Part shown: positions 1 to 7,481 of the stretch, one piece after another
Layout of the letters: each line of letters begins with the position of its first letter
How positions within the stretch are numbered: position 1 is the first letter of the stretch
Source of the DNA: an uncultured Bacteroides sp.
GTDB taxonomy: Bacteria; Bacteroidota; Bacteroidia; Bacteroidales; Bacteroidaceae
Length of the DNA stretch: 25,310 nt
Direction: 5' to 3'
NCBI GenBank assembly: GCA_900755095.1
Contig: CAAEFE010000102.1
Span: 1 to 25,310, forward strand
Notes under the pieces: model-generated
Told to the model about the DNA's origin: nothing
Seen by the model: the letters and a program-made list of their open reading frames with translations, nothing else
The model's database searches: none
Made by a program: the position numbers and the translations under genes

Positions 1-1
1 A

Positions 2-85
2 AGAGAGATACCAATCAATAGAAAAAGATTAATAGCAGGGTGGGATAATGAATTCTTATGGGAACTTATTTTACATGATTTATAA
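2..85 (+). CDS. C-terminal end of an unidentified protein (5' part outside the window)
   Basis: An open frame enters at the left edge and reads for 27 codons to a TAA at 83-85. The visible tail has the residues RLIAGWDNEFLWELILHDL. This is mixed hydrophobic and charged sequence that looks like real protein, but it is too short to assign. No family is claimed. It could also be a chance open frame, since only 84 bases are visible. It is followed by a non-coding gap before the VapE-like gene. Confidence 0.3.
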   Translation, partial: REIPINRKRLIAGWDNEFLWELILHDL

Positions 86-159
86 TGCGTTTTCCCTGCC
101 GCACCAAAGATAAGGTTTAATTAGGAGATAAACAAGAAACAATAAGGTAAAACGCCAAG

Positions 160-179
160 TTCATTTTTATAAAAATGAA
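160..179. repeat. perfect 20-bp AT-rich palindrome upstream of the VapE-like gene
   Basis: TTCATTTTTA at 160-169 is followed directly by its reverse complement TAAAAATGAA at 170-179, with no spacer. It lies about 70 bp before the VapE-like start. It could be an operator for a dimeric regulator, or the end signal of the gene to the left. It lacks a GC-rich stem, so a terminator is not convincing. Confidence 0.4.
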
Positions 180-191
180 GGGATTAAAAAG

Positions 192-223
192 TTGTAAATC
201 CCATATTCCGGATATTATATTCG
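192..223 (+). promoter_or_regulatory. possible Bacteroides-type promoter for the VapE-like gene
   Basis: TATATTCG at 216-223 is one base from the -7 consensus TAnnTTTG. TTG at 192-194 sits 21 bp upstream, where the -33 element belongs. It leaves a short leader before the ATG at 252. This is motif matching only. Confidence 0.3.
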
Positions 224-251
224 CATCCATTAAATACTAAAACGAAATTCT

Positions 252-1553
252 ATGGACAAGAAAAGTGTGCTGCTTTCATTATGGCAGAAGTTTGTAAACC
301 GCTTTTATAAAAGCGGAGAGTGTGAAGGATTAATGGAAGACGCATCAAAGCCTTCGGTTAGTTGTTATGAAGAGCTTAAAGAGAGAAAGGAGATAAAAGA
401 GAGGGATTTGCTTTCTAAAACGAAACAGTTGACTGAAAGTGTAGACCTTTTCTTGAAATCTCATTATGATTTTCGTTATAATGTTCTGACGGAAGAAACT
501 GAATTTCGTTTGTTGGAACGGATGAACGAGGGATTTCAGCCTGTCAATCAACGTGTGTTGAATACTATCTGTCTGGAAGCGCATGAGGCCGGTATTGGGT
601 GTTGGGATCGTGATTTGTCGCGGTGTATTTATTCCACCCGCATAGCAGAATATCATCCTTTCAGGCTGTATCTGGATGAATTGCCGGAATGGGATGGCAT
701 AGACCGTGTGTCCGCATTGGCTCGACGGGTTTCGGAAAGCCCGTTGTGGGAAAAAGGATTTCGCATTTGGATGTTGGGGATGACGGCACAATGGATGGGG
801 GTAATGGGAGATCATGCGAATAGTGTAGCTCCCTTGCTCATTAGTACAGAACAGGGATATTTTAAATCTACTTTTTGTAAGTCTTTACTCCCTCCTGTAC
901 TTCGCCGTTATTATATGGATAAGGTAGATTTAACAAGTCAGGGGAATGTGGAACGTAGACTGGCGGAGATGGGACTTCTCAATTTGGATGAATTTGACAA
1001 GTTTTCTCCTGCAAAAATGCCTTTGTTGAAGAATCTGATGCAAATGGCTTCATTGAGTTTGTGCAAAGCTTATCAGAAGAACTATCGTGCCTTACCGCGA
1101 ATAGCTTCTTTTATCGGCACGTCTAACAGGAAAGATTTGCTCACTGATCCAACTGGTAGCCGCAGGTTTATTTGTGTGGAAGTAGAGCATCCTATTGATT
1201 GTGAAGCGATTGAACATGAACAACTTTATGCGCAGTTGAAAGTGGCAATTCTGTCCGGTCAACGTTATTGGTTTACGAAAGAAGAAGAACAGGAATTGCA
1301 AAAAAGCAATCTGGCGTTTTACCGTCAAGGGCCAGTGGAAGATGTGTTGCGTGCTTGTTATCGGTCGGCGGAAAGAAGAGAGGAGTGTGATCTTCTTTCT
1401 GCGGCTGATATATTTCAATGTTTAAAAAGGAGGAATCCTGCAGCTATGCGTGGTGCAAATCCGGCAAGTTTGGCGCAAATATTGGTAGCGGTGGGGATAG
1501 AACGTAAGCATACTAAGTTTGGAAATGTGTATCGGGTGGTAAAAATTGGGTAA
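252..1553 (+). CDS. VapE-family P-loop ATPase/helicase-like protein with C-terminal DUF3874-type region
   Basis: This 433-residue cytoplasmic protein resembles the Bacteroides virulence-associated-E group, which is related to primase-helicase ATPases of mobile elements. The P-loop is the variant seen in this group, QGYFKSTF around residues 201-208 with K205, instead of a classic GxxxxGKS/T. A Walker B-like LNLDEFD lies at about 243-249. A later stretch, IASFIGTSNRKDLLTDPTGS with RRF just after it, matches the sensor/arginine region of the family. The C-terminal 80 residues look like the DUF3874 winged-helix-like tail. The N-terminus is charged and probably helical. The role is inferred: DNA-related ATPase, probably of mobile-element origin. 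No integrase or phage gene adjoins it. Beyond the TAA, the same frame stays open to 1620 through three 12-bp repeats, so the C-terminus may be recently shortened. Confidence 0.8.
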   Translation: MDKKSVLLSLWQKFVNRFYKSGECEGLMEDASKPSVSCYEELKERKEIKERDLLSKTKQLTESVDLFLKSHYDFRYNVLTEETEFRLLERMNEGFQPVNQRVLNTICLEAHEAGIGCWDRDLSRCIYSTRIAEYHPFRLYLDELPEWDGIDRVSALARRVSESPLWEKGFRIWMLGMTAQWMGVMGDHANSVAPLLISTEQGYFKSTFCKSLLPPVLRRYYMDKVDLTSQGNVERRLAEMGLLNLDEFDKFSPAKMPLLKNLMQMASLSLCKAYQKNYRALPRIASFIGTSNRKDLLTDPTGSRRFICVEVEHPIDCEAIEHEQLYAQLKVAILSGQRYWFTKEEEQELQKSNLAFYRQGPVEDVLRACYRSAERREECDLLSAADIFQCLKRRNPAAMRGANPASLAQILVAVGIERKHTKFGNVYRVVKIG

Positions 1554-1565
1554 GAGAGAACCGGT

Positions 1566-1601
1566 TTGGGTGATGACTTGAGTGACGGCTTGGGTGAAGG
1601 G
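1566..1601 (+). repeat. three tandem 12-bp repeats in frame with the preceding gene
   Basis: Units begin at 1566 (TTGGGTGATGAC), 1578 (TTGAGTGACGGC) and 1590 (TTGGGTGAAGGG). They lie in the reading frame of the VapE-like gene, just past its TAA at 1551-1553, and would encode LGDD-LSDG-LGEG before a TAG at 1620-1622. The period is a multiple of three, which suggests a coding origin. Confidence 0.6.
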
Positions 1602-1615
1602 GGAGACCTTCACCC
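1592..1615 (+). terminator. hairpin after the VapE-like gene
   Basis: GGGTGAAGG (1592-1600) pairs perfectly with CCTTCACCC (1607-1615) across a 6-nt loop. Only a weak T run (GCTTT) follows, so intrinsic termination is plausible rather than certain. The left arm overlaps the third 12-bp repeat. Confidence 0.45.
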
Positions 1616-1706
1616 GCTTTAGCCTATGGATAGGGCTCTGTAGCGAAAAGGTGAAGGGCTTATAAAAATTACTTGGAATGTGAGAGTGTCACTCGAAAAT
1701 AATGTT

Positions 1707-1714
1707 TATCTTTG
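1707..1714 (+). promoter_or_regulatory. -7 promoter element of the AAA-ATPase/DUF1703 gene
   Basis: TATCTTTG matches TAnnTTTG exactly and lies 25 bp before the ATG at 1740. No convincing TTTG is seen 19-21 bp upstream, so only the -7 element is supported. Confidence 0.5.
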
Positions 1715-1739
1715 AATAATTATTAAATGAAGAATAACT

Positions 1740-3308
1740 ATGGATAGTGTGATACGCAAATTTCCTATTGGTATACAGAATTTCGAGAGTTTGATAAACG
1801 ACGGTTATGTATATGTAGACAAGACAGCGTTGGTGTATAGGATGGCGACTACCGGTCGTTATTATTTCCTTAGTCGTCCCCGCCGTTTCGGGAAGAGTCT
1901 GCTGTTATCTACCATTGAAGCTTATTTGAGCGGAAAAAAAGAACTCTTCAAAGGGCTTGCCATTGAGAAGCTGGAACAGAAATGGGAAGAACATCCTATC
2001 CTGCATCTGGATCTGAATACGGAGAACTACAAAGAACCGGATAGCTTGCGAAGACGGCTGGACAGTACTCTTTCTTATTGGGAGCAACTTTATGGTACAA
2101 GGGCGGTGGAGATCTCTTTGCCGTTGCGCTTTGAAGGGATTGTAAGACGTGCTTGCGAGAAAACAGGGCATCGTGTGGTTATCTTGGTGGACGAATACGA
2201 TAAGCCTATGTTGCAGGCTATTGGTAACGAGACATTACAGGCGGAATATCGTAATCTGTTGAAAGCTTTTTATTCCGTACTCAAGTCGCAGGATAGATAT
2301 ATAAAGCTGGCTTTCCTAACCGGTGTGACGAAATTCGGCAAGGTGAGCGTATTCAGTGATTTGAACAATCTGAATGATATATCGATGGACTATCGTTACA
2401 TGGATATTTGCGGCATTACGGATAAGGAACTTCATGAAAACTTTGATGGCGATGTGGCATTATTGGGTGAAAGGAACGGCTTGACGAAAGAGGAATGTTA
2501 CGTCAAGTTGAAAGAACAGTATGACGGTTATCATTTCGATTATGATACTGTAGGACTTTACAATCCATTCAGTATCTTTAATACGTTGTCTAAGCTGAAG
2601 TTCTCCGATTATTGGTTTGAGACAGGTACTCCGTCTTTCTTGGTTTATCTGCTGAAACATTCCAACTATAGGTTGGATAGGATTACCGAGGAGCAGGTTT
2701 CGGGCGATTTACTGAATAGTATAGATTCTATGTCGTGCAATCCCATTCCTGTTATTTATCAAAGCGGATATTTGACAATAAAAGGATATGATAAAGAGTT
2801 TGGTATTTATCGATTAGGTTTTCCAAATAAGGAAGTTGAGAATGGTTTTATTAAGTATCTGTTACCTTTTTATACGCCTGTGACAGAACAGGAATCCAGT
2901 TTTATTATTACCAGCTTTGTTATGGATATACGTCAAGGTAATGTGGATAGTTTCATGCAGCGTCTGCAATCTATGTTTGCCGATACCGACTATAAGATAG
3001 TGGGGAAGATGGAACTTTATTTTCAGAATGCGATGTACTTGGTATTTAAGATGATGGGATTTTATACCGATGTGGAACGTACTACCAGCAATGGTCGTAT
3101 CGATGTTGTGCTGCAAACCAAAGACTATATCTATGTGATGGAACTGAAATTGGATGGTAGCGCTGACGAGGCTTTACGTCAAATAGAGGAAAAAGGGTAT
3201 GCTTTGCCTTTCGCCAAGGATTCTCGTAAATTATATAAGATCGGTGTGAACTTTTCTTCCGAGATACGTGGAATTGTGGAATGGAAAATAGTGGAAGATA
3301 ATTCTTAA
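1740..3308 (+). CDS. AAA-ATPase-like protein with C-terminal PD-(D/E)XK nuclease-like domain (DUF1703)
   Basis: This 522-residue cytoplasmic protein belongs to a family that is highly expanded in Bacteroides. It begins with the family signature KFPIGIQNFESL and YVYVDKTALVY. A P-loop, SRPRRFGKSLL with K52 and S53, follows, and a Walker B-like VVILVDEYDKPM lies near residues 146-158. The C-terminal part carries a PD-(D/E)XK-like core: D455 in GRIDVV, then E468-L-K470, followed by a Gln-containing helix. Nuclease activity is inferred from the fold family. The cellular role is not established, and anti-element or mobile-element functions are possible. The gene stands alone, with its own -7 element just upstream and a strong hairpin just after it. 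The ATG at 1740 fits the family N-terminus. Confidence 0.85.
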   Translation: MDSVIRKFPIGIQNFESLINDGYVYVDKTALVYRMATTGRYYFLSRPRRFGKSLLLSTIEAYLSGKKELFKGLAIEKLEQKWEEHPILHLDLNTENYKEPDSLRRRLDSTLSYWEQLYGTRAVEISLPLRFEGIVRRACEKTGHRVVILVDEYDKPMLQAIGNETLQAEYRNLLKAFYSVLKSQDRYIKLAFLTGVTKFGKVSVFSDLNNLNDISMDYRYMDICGITDKELHENFDGDVALLGERNGLTKEECYVKLKEQYDGYHFDYDTVGLYNPFSIFNTLSKLKFSDYWFETGTPSFLVYLLKHSNYRLDRITEEQVSGDLLNSIDSMSCNPIPVIYQSGYLTIKGYDKEFGIYRLGFPNKEVENGFIKYLLPFYTPVTEQESSFIITSFVMDIRQGNVDSFMQRLQSMFADTDYKIVGKMELYFQNAMYLVFKMMGFYTDVERTTSNGRIDVVLQTKDYIYVMELKLDGSADEALRQIEEKGYALPFAKDSRKLYKIGVNFSSEIRGIVEWKIVEDNS

Positions 3309-3334
3309 GATGCCAAGTGCTATTGATATCGAAT

Positions 3335-3374
3335 AGCCGCATACACTAATCTTTGACAGTTTAGGTATGCGGCT
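3335..3374. other. long-loop inverted repeat after the ATPase gene
   Basis: AGCCGCATAC (3335-3344) and GTATGCGGCT (3365-3374) are perfect complements separated by 20 nt. No T run follows. It sits between the stop codon and the stronger terminator hairpin and could be an RNA structure or a binding site. Confidence 0.4.
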
Positions 3375-3386
3375 TACTTATATGTT

Positions 3387-3420
3387 GGGGATGTGTCTTA
3401 GTCTTGACACATCCCCTTTA
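3387..3420 (+). terminator. intrinsic terminator of the AAA-ATPase/DUF1703 gene
   Basis: GGGGATGTGTC (3387-3397) pairs perfectly with GACACATCCCC (3406-3416) over an 8-nt loop, then TTTA follows. The rest of the gap to 3652 holds a 12-bp direct repeat and a weak promoter match, and no gene that I can see. Confidence 0.75.
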
Positions 3421-3483
3421 ATTTATAGCGTATGAGCAACTGTTTATGAAGGAAGATTCAGGCATGATTTATTTTTGTCCCTC

Positions 3484-3548
3484 TTTGAATGATTATCGGA
3501 CTTTTTATAAAGCCGTATATTAAAGATTTGGAACTTTTTGAATGATTA
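3484..3548 (+). repeat. 12-bp direct repeat upstream of the ExbB operon
   Basis: TTTGAATGATTA occurs at 3484-3495 and again at 3537-3548, 53 bp apart start to start. This is about five helical turns and is compatible with an activator or repressor binding twice. No function can be shown. Confidence 0.35.
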
Positions 3549-3575
3549 GAGTACCCGTTTCTCTATTATTTTTAA

Positions 3576-3583
3576 GAACTTTG
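3576..3583 (+). promoter_or_regulatory. possible -7 element of the ExbB/ExbD operon
   Basis: GAACTTTG is one base off TAnnTTTG and lies about 70 bp before the chosen ATG at 3653. No clear -33 element is seen. Confidence 0.3.
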
Positions 3584-3652
3584 CCATTGTGAATTAGTTC
3601 GATGACTTACGTTGGCTATAAATTTAAAGTTAATAATAAAAAAAGAATAGAC

Positions 3653-5038
3653 ATGAATTACACAAAAATGAAATTTGGTTTAAAGAAAGGGATAGTGGGT
3701 GTATGCATCTTGGGAGCAATACTATTGTTTACTACCCCGCTTTCGGCACAAACGAATGGTAAATCCGGTAAAGGGCTGTACGAACTGTTTAGTACTAAAC
3801 TGCCGGATGGGGCACAATGGGTAAAAGATAATAAGTATGTTCGGAAAGGAGGGTACTCAAAAAAGACAGAAAACTATATATATGTAGGAGCTGCTAAAAG
3901 TCCTGCAGAAATGACAGGTTTATCCATCCCTATCCGAGAAAACCCGGGACCGGGTGAATATCGTTATATTACTTTTGCCTGGGTGAAATGGGGGGGAGAA
4001 CAGATTGGAATGAAATTTCATGTTTCCGAAAAGTCAGCCAGTCAAAAAGGAAAGAAATATGATTTTACTTATATCGCCGGAGAACCAAAAGATTTGATAA
4101 ACCAGTTGAAAGGTCTGGATCTTGGTGACAAGCCTGGACACTGGATGGTGATGACACGCGACCTTTGGAAGGATTTCGGTAATATTACGTTAACCGGAAT
4201 GTCATTTATTTGTCCTGAAAGGCGTGATGCTGGTTTTGATGAAATCCTTTTGGCAAAAACACAGGATGATATAAAAAATGCTCCGAAAGTACTTCCGAGT
4301 GAGGTTGCTACTGTTGTTCCGGCAGTGGAGGAAGATGATGAGTTGATGTATGATGAAGTTGCATCAGATAGTATCGCTGCTGATCAGGGAGTACAAATCG
4401 ACTGGGGAGCACAGATTAAGGCAGGTGGTACAATGATGTATCCATTGTATTTGTTGGGATTGATAGCTCTTGTAATTGCAATTCAGAGACTGATAACTTC
4501 GCGTCAAGGTCGCCTGGCTCCGAAACCTTTGTGCAAAAGTGTTAATGAATGTTTGGCAAATGGGGATTTGAAAGGAGCATTGGCTGCTTGTGACAAGTAT
4601 CCTTCTACGCTAGCGAACTCACTGCGTTTTATTTTTGAGCATGTAAAAGCCGGGCGTGAGGCTGTAAGCCAGACGGCAGGTGACATGGCTGCACGTGATA
4701 TTCGTACACATTTGGCACGTATATATCCTCTTTCTGTTATTGCTTCACTGGCTCCGTTGATTGGTTTGTTAGGTACTGTTGTCGGTATGATCGAGGCGTT
4801 CGGCCTGGTTGCTTTATATGGTGATGAAGGTGGTGCTTCTATTTTGTCTGATTCTATCTCCAAAGCATTGATAACAACTGCTGCCGGTTTGATTATAGCT
4901 GCTCCTGCCATTGCTTTATACTTTATTATCAAGAATCGTATCATGCGTATGGCTTCACTGGTAGAGGTAAAAGTGGAAGAAGTGATTACCAAATTGTATC
5001 TGGACAACAAGGAGGAAAAGAATGAGACTGAATTATGA
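3653..5038 (+). CDS. MotA/TolQ/ExbB proton-channel protein with extra N-terminal periplasmic domain
   Basis: This is the ExbB-type subunit of a proton-driven inner-membrane motor. From the ATG at 3653 the protein has 461 residues, about twice the length of classic ExbB. I prefer this start over an upstream in-frame ATG at 3602 because it directly gives a signal peptide (hydrophobic stretch ending LSAQ near residue 33). Residues about 35-220 form a Trp/Gly-rich, probably beta-sandwich domain exported to the periplasm. A linker rich in acidic residues follows. The ExbB core has membrane segments at about 261-282, 360-385 (with APLIGLLGTVVGMIEAF, the conserved pore helix) and 405-427. It overlaps the next exbD gene by 17 bases, so translation is coupled. 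The N-terminal domain resembles sugar-binding-like folds only by general appearance, so its ligand is unknown. Confidence 0.85.
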   Translation: MNYTKMKFGLKKGIVGVCILGAILLFTTPLSAQTNGKSGKGLYELFSTKLPDGAQWVKDNKYVRKGGYSKKTENYIYVGAAKSPAEMTGLSIPIRENPGPGEYRYITFAWVKWGGEQIGMKFHVSEKSASQKGKKYDFTYIAGEPKDLINQLKGLDLGDKPGHWMVMTRDLWKDFGNITLTGMSFICPERRDAGFDEILLAKTQDDIKNAPKVLPSEVATVVPAVEEDDELMYDEVASDSIAADQGVQIDWGAQIKAGGTMMYPLYLLGLIALVIAIQRLITSRQGRLAPKPLCKSVNECLANGDLKGALAACDKYPSTLANSLRFIFEHVKAGREAVSQTAGDMAARDIRTHLARIYPLSVIASLAPLIGLLGTVVGMIEAFGLVALYGDEGGASILSDSISKALITTAAGLIIAAPAIALYFIIKNRIMRMASLVEVKVEEVITKLYLDNKEEKNETEL

Positions 5039-5468
5039 TGACGATGATAAGGTAGAAGTGCAAATGTCTCCTTTGATAGATTGTGTGTTCTTGCTGCTCA
5101 TTTTCTTTTTAGTAACTACGATGATGAAAAAATGGGAAATGCAGATTCCGTTAACGCTTCCTACAATGACTTCAAGCCTTTCCACTACACGGGCAGGCAA
5201 GGAAGCGGTGATTATCGCAGTAGATGAAAAGAAGAATGTGTATCAGGTAGTTGGGCACGATGCCTATTCGGGGGAAAGTACTTACTTGCCTGTAAAAGAT
5301 TTAAGCGCTTTTCTTTCTGAATTACGCAATAGTCGGGGAGTGGAAACAAATATCGATGTGACGGCCTATCGTACTGTACCGGTAAGCACAGTGATAGAGA
5401 TCTTCGACCAATGTCAAATACAGGGCTTTACACATACACGTGTACGCCTTGGAAGCAAACCTTATTAA
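5022..5468 (+). CDS. ExbD/TolR-family protein, first copy
   Basis: This 148-residue protein has the standard ExbD plan: a short cytoplasmic N-terminus, one membrane helix and a periplasmic domain. The helix contains MSPLIDCVFLLLIFFLV, and D20 corresponds to the proton-carrying aspartate of ExbD/TolR. The N-terminus is unusually acidic (DDDDK at residues 6-10). The periplasmic part from about residue 45 has the usual family size. It overlaps the ExbB gene by 17 bases and is followed 4 bp later by a second ExbD. It should pair with the ExbB-like channel to convert proton flow into movement of the periplasmic domain. Confidence 0.88.
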   Translation: MRLNYDDDDKVEVQMSPLIDCVFLLLIFFLVTTMMKKWEMQIPLTLPTMTSSLSTTRAGKEAVIIAVDEKKNVYQVVGHDAYSGESTYLPVKDLSAFLSELRNSRGVETNIDVTAYRTVPVSTVIEIFDQCQIQGFTHTRVRLGSKPY

Positions 5469-5472
5469 GCCT

Positions 5473-5898
5473 ATGAGACTATCATTATTTAATAACGAGG
5501 ACGAACCGGAAGTTTCTATGTCTCCTTTAATCGACTGTGTGTTTCTTCTGCTTATTTTCTTTCTGGTATCTACCATGACGAAAGTGAAAAATAGGGATAT
5601 TCCCGTTGATCTGCCAACTTCACAATCGGCTGTTAAATTGAAGCCGGATGATAAGCAGGCTATTGTAGGATTGGATGCCGATGGTAATTTTTATTGGGAT
5701 GGGCAACCTTGTTCTACCAATTTTATGATGGAACAGTTACGGCAGACATGTATCACTGACCCGGGAAAGCGTATTCGCATTGATATGGACAGGCATACTC
5801 CGTTCGGACGTTTTGTAGAAGTGATGGATGCTTGCCAGTTTTATAACTTAACTAATATAGGAATCAGGACGTATGACGAGAACTACAACAGGGAGTAG
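5473..5898 (+). CDS. ExbD/TolR-family protein, second copy
   Basis: This 141-residue ExbD is a paralogue of the preceding gene. I chose the ATG at 5473, 4 bp after the stop of copy one, because it gives the MRL-acidic N-terminus shared by both. An upstream in-frame ATG at 5440 would lie inside copy one. The membrane helix again reads MSPLIDCVFLLLIFFLV, with D21 as the proton-carrying Asp. The periplasmic parts of the two copies differ, so they may form a heteromeric stator. It overlaps the next gene by 26 bases. Two ExbD genes after one ExbB is a known Bacteroidetes arrangement, but those operons normally also have TonB or a TonB-dependent partner. Confidence 0.87.
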   Translation: MRLSLFNNEDEPEVSMSPLIDCVFLLLIFFLVSTMTKVKNRDIPVDLPTSQSAVKLKPDDKQAIVGLDADGNFYWDGQPCSTNFMMEQLRQTCITDPGKRIRIDMDRHTPFGRFVEVMDACQFYNLTNIGIRTYDENYNRE

Positions 5899-7426
5899 CC
5901 GTCTGACGGTTATCCTATCATGGATGATAGCATTGATTTGTTTTGTGGGCGGAGCACTCTATATTTGGAAGATGCCGTCTCCGGATCAGGAGGCGATGGA
6001 TTTGCAAATGAAACAGCAGAAAAATCAAAAGTCCAGAAAGAGTTTGACGGAAAAGGTAAAACAGGAACAGGCACAACGGGCACTACCTGCTAATTATGCC
6101 AGACAGTTGGTAGAACAGTCGGAAGTTTTGGTAAAAAAGAATCTGGAAGAGCAGGTGAAGAAGTTTCAAACGATGGCTGAAACAATGAGACGGCGTAAAG
6201 ACGATATGTTGGCGAAAGTGGAAAAAAGAAAACTGCCGTGGGGAGCACCTGCTGATGCGAATGATACATCGAAAGCACGGGCTATTCCTCAAGCAGGAAA
6301 TCCGTCAGCCAATGCTTCTGTCGAAGAACTTTATGCTGTATTACGTGACTATGAGGCTGAAATCCAACAAAACCATTTGGCTGTGAGTGCTGCTAAACAG
6401 TCTTTATCCAAGGGACAGTCGTTTCCTGAAGTGTATAGTTCTTTGAAAGCGGGTAATTCACGTATGCCGAGTTTTGATGAATTGATAAGGATGCAGTCAA
6501 GGGATGGTGAGTGGGCAACTTCGGCAGGTAGTAATGCTAGTGGAGGATTAGAGATAAAGAGTACTGCTGATTTGAATAATTATCGTGGGTTGCTCGGACA
6601 AGCTACTCGTCAGGCAGGGTTGGCGCAATCTCGTTTGGAAGGTCTGTTCGGGGCAGTTCGTCAGGCAGGTAATCCTGGAAACGGAATGGGACAAGGTAAT
6701 GGCAGCTCGGGTAATGGAGGCTCTGGAGGTAATGGTAGCGGTAATGGAAATGGAACTGGTATGGGAGGAAGTGGAGAAGTTTCTGCTCCCGGAGGCGGAA
6801 AGGGAACATTCAGTGCTTATTCAGGATCGAAGTTGAGCAAGGAAATGGTGAAAGCACAAGCGTTGCCCGGACGGCGTTTCTCTAAAGATGCAGAACGTAA
6901 GGGATGGCTCTATATCAATACATGGTATATGATTGGACCGTGGGAGAGCTTCGGTCGAGAGGATTTTTCCATCGTTCATCCACCTGAAGTTTCTATTGAC
7001 TTTGATGCTGTATATACTGATGGACAGATAGGAACAGGAATTGCGGAAACGGATTCCGATCCGCTAAAAGTTATCGGAGACGAGGTACAGCTTGACGGGA
7101 CGCTACGTTGGAAGTTTATGCAAAGTGAATCGATGCACAATGTCCCACCTGTGACTACCGGACATTCAACTTACTATGCTTATACCGAGCTTTACTTTGA
7201 TGAGGCTACTACGATGCTGGTGGCTATTGGTACGGATGACAGCGGACGTGTATGGATTAACGGAAAGGATGTATGGCGTGACTATGGAACCAGTTGGTAT
7301 AATATTGATGAACATATCGCTCCTTTTCAGTTTCGACAGGGGTGGAATAAGGTTTTGGTTCGGCTGGAGAATGGAGGTGGCGGGCCGTGTGGGTTTAGTT
7401 TTTTGATTATTCCCCAAAGTAAATAG
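5873..7426 (+). CDS. membrane-anchored coiled-coil protein with Gly-rich linker and C-terminal PA14/lectin-like domain
   Basis: This 517-residue protein has one N-terminal membrane helix at about residues 10-33 with the remainder predicted periplasmic. The next 75 residues are Lys/Glu/Gln-rich and should form a coiled coil. A Gly/Asn/Ser-rich, low-complexity linker lies at about 262-305. The C-terminal domain from W345 contains YINTWYMIGPWESFG, then GTDDSGRVWINGKDVWRD and GWNKVLVRLENGGGGPCGFS. These are reminiscent of PA14-like or galactose-binding-like beta-sandwich domains that bind sugars. It is translated with the ExbB-ExbD-ExbD genes (26-base overlap) and holds the place where a TonB energy transducer would be expected, but it has no TonB C-terminal domain. 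I infer that it is the moving or load-bearing part of the motor. Its target (peptidoglycan, surface glycan or an outer-membrane partner) is unknown. Confidence 0.75.
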   Translation: MTRTTTGSSRLTVILSWMIALICFVGGALYIWKMPSPDQEAMDLQMKQQKNQKSRKSLTEKVKQEQAQRALPANYARQLVEQSEVLVKKNLEEQVKKFQTMAETMRRRKDDMLAKVEKRKLPWGAPADANDTSKARAIPQAGNPSANASVEELYAVLRDYEAEIQQNHLAVSAAKQSLSKGQSFPEVYSSLKAGNSRMPSFDELIRMQSRDGEWATSAGSNASGGLEIKSTADLNNYRGLLGQATRQAGLAQSRLEGLFGAVRQAGNPGNGMGQGNGSSGNGGSGGNGSGNGNGTGMGGSGEVSAPGGGKGTFSAYSGSKLSKEMVKAQALPGRRFSKDAERKGWLYINTWYMIGPWESFGREDFSIVHPPEVSIDFDAVYTDGQIGTGIAETDSDPLKVIGDEVQLDGTLRWKFMQSESMHNVPPVTTGHSTYYAYTELYFDEATTMLVAIGTDDSGRVWINGKDVWRDYGTSWYNIDEHIAPFQFRQGWNKVLVRLENGGGGPCGFSFLIIPQSK

Positions 7427-7481
7427 ATAGATGTGTGTTTAGTTTTAATAGAAAGATTGTTTAAGGATTAATTATTGGTAG

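Noticed and set aside
1683..1694. GAGTG-T-CACTC small hairpin before the AAA-ATPase gene
   Set aside because: Five-base arms are common by chance, and the following TATCTTTG explains the region better.
252..3308. Integrated phage or transposon around the VapE-like and ATPase genes
   Set aside because: I found no integrase, transposase, terminal repeats or structural phage genes in this stretch.
4504..5010. Long open frame antisense to exbB
   Set aside because: It mirrors conserved exbB coding sequence, and its composition is that of a reversed gene.
6585..6836. Alternate-frame open stretch across the Gly-rich linker
   Set aside because: GC/G-rich repetitive codons keep several frames open, and the main frame has clear domains on both sides.
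3653..7426. Zorya-type anti-phage or MotAB flagellar system
   Set aside because: There is no helicase/nuclease partner (ZorC/D-like), no peptidoglycan-binding OmpA domain and no flagellar gene. The two small subunits are standard ExbD.
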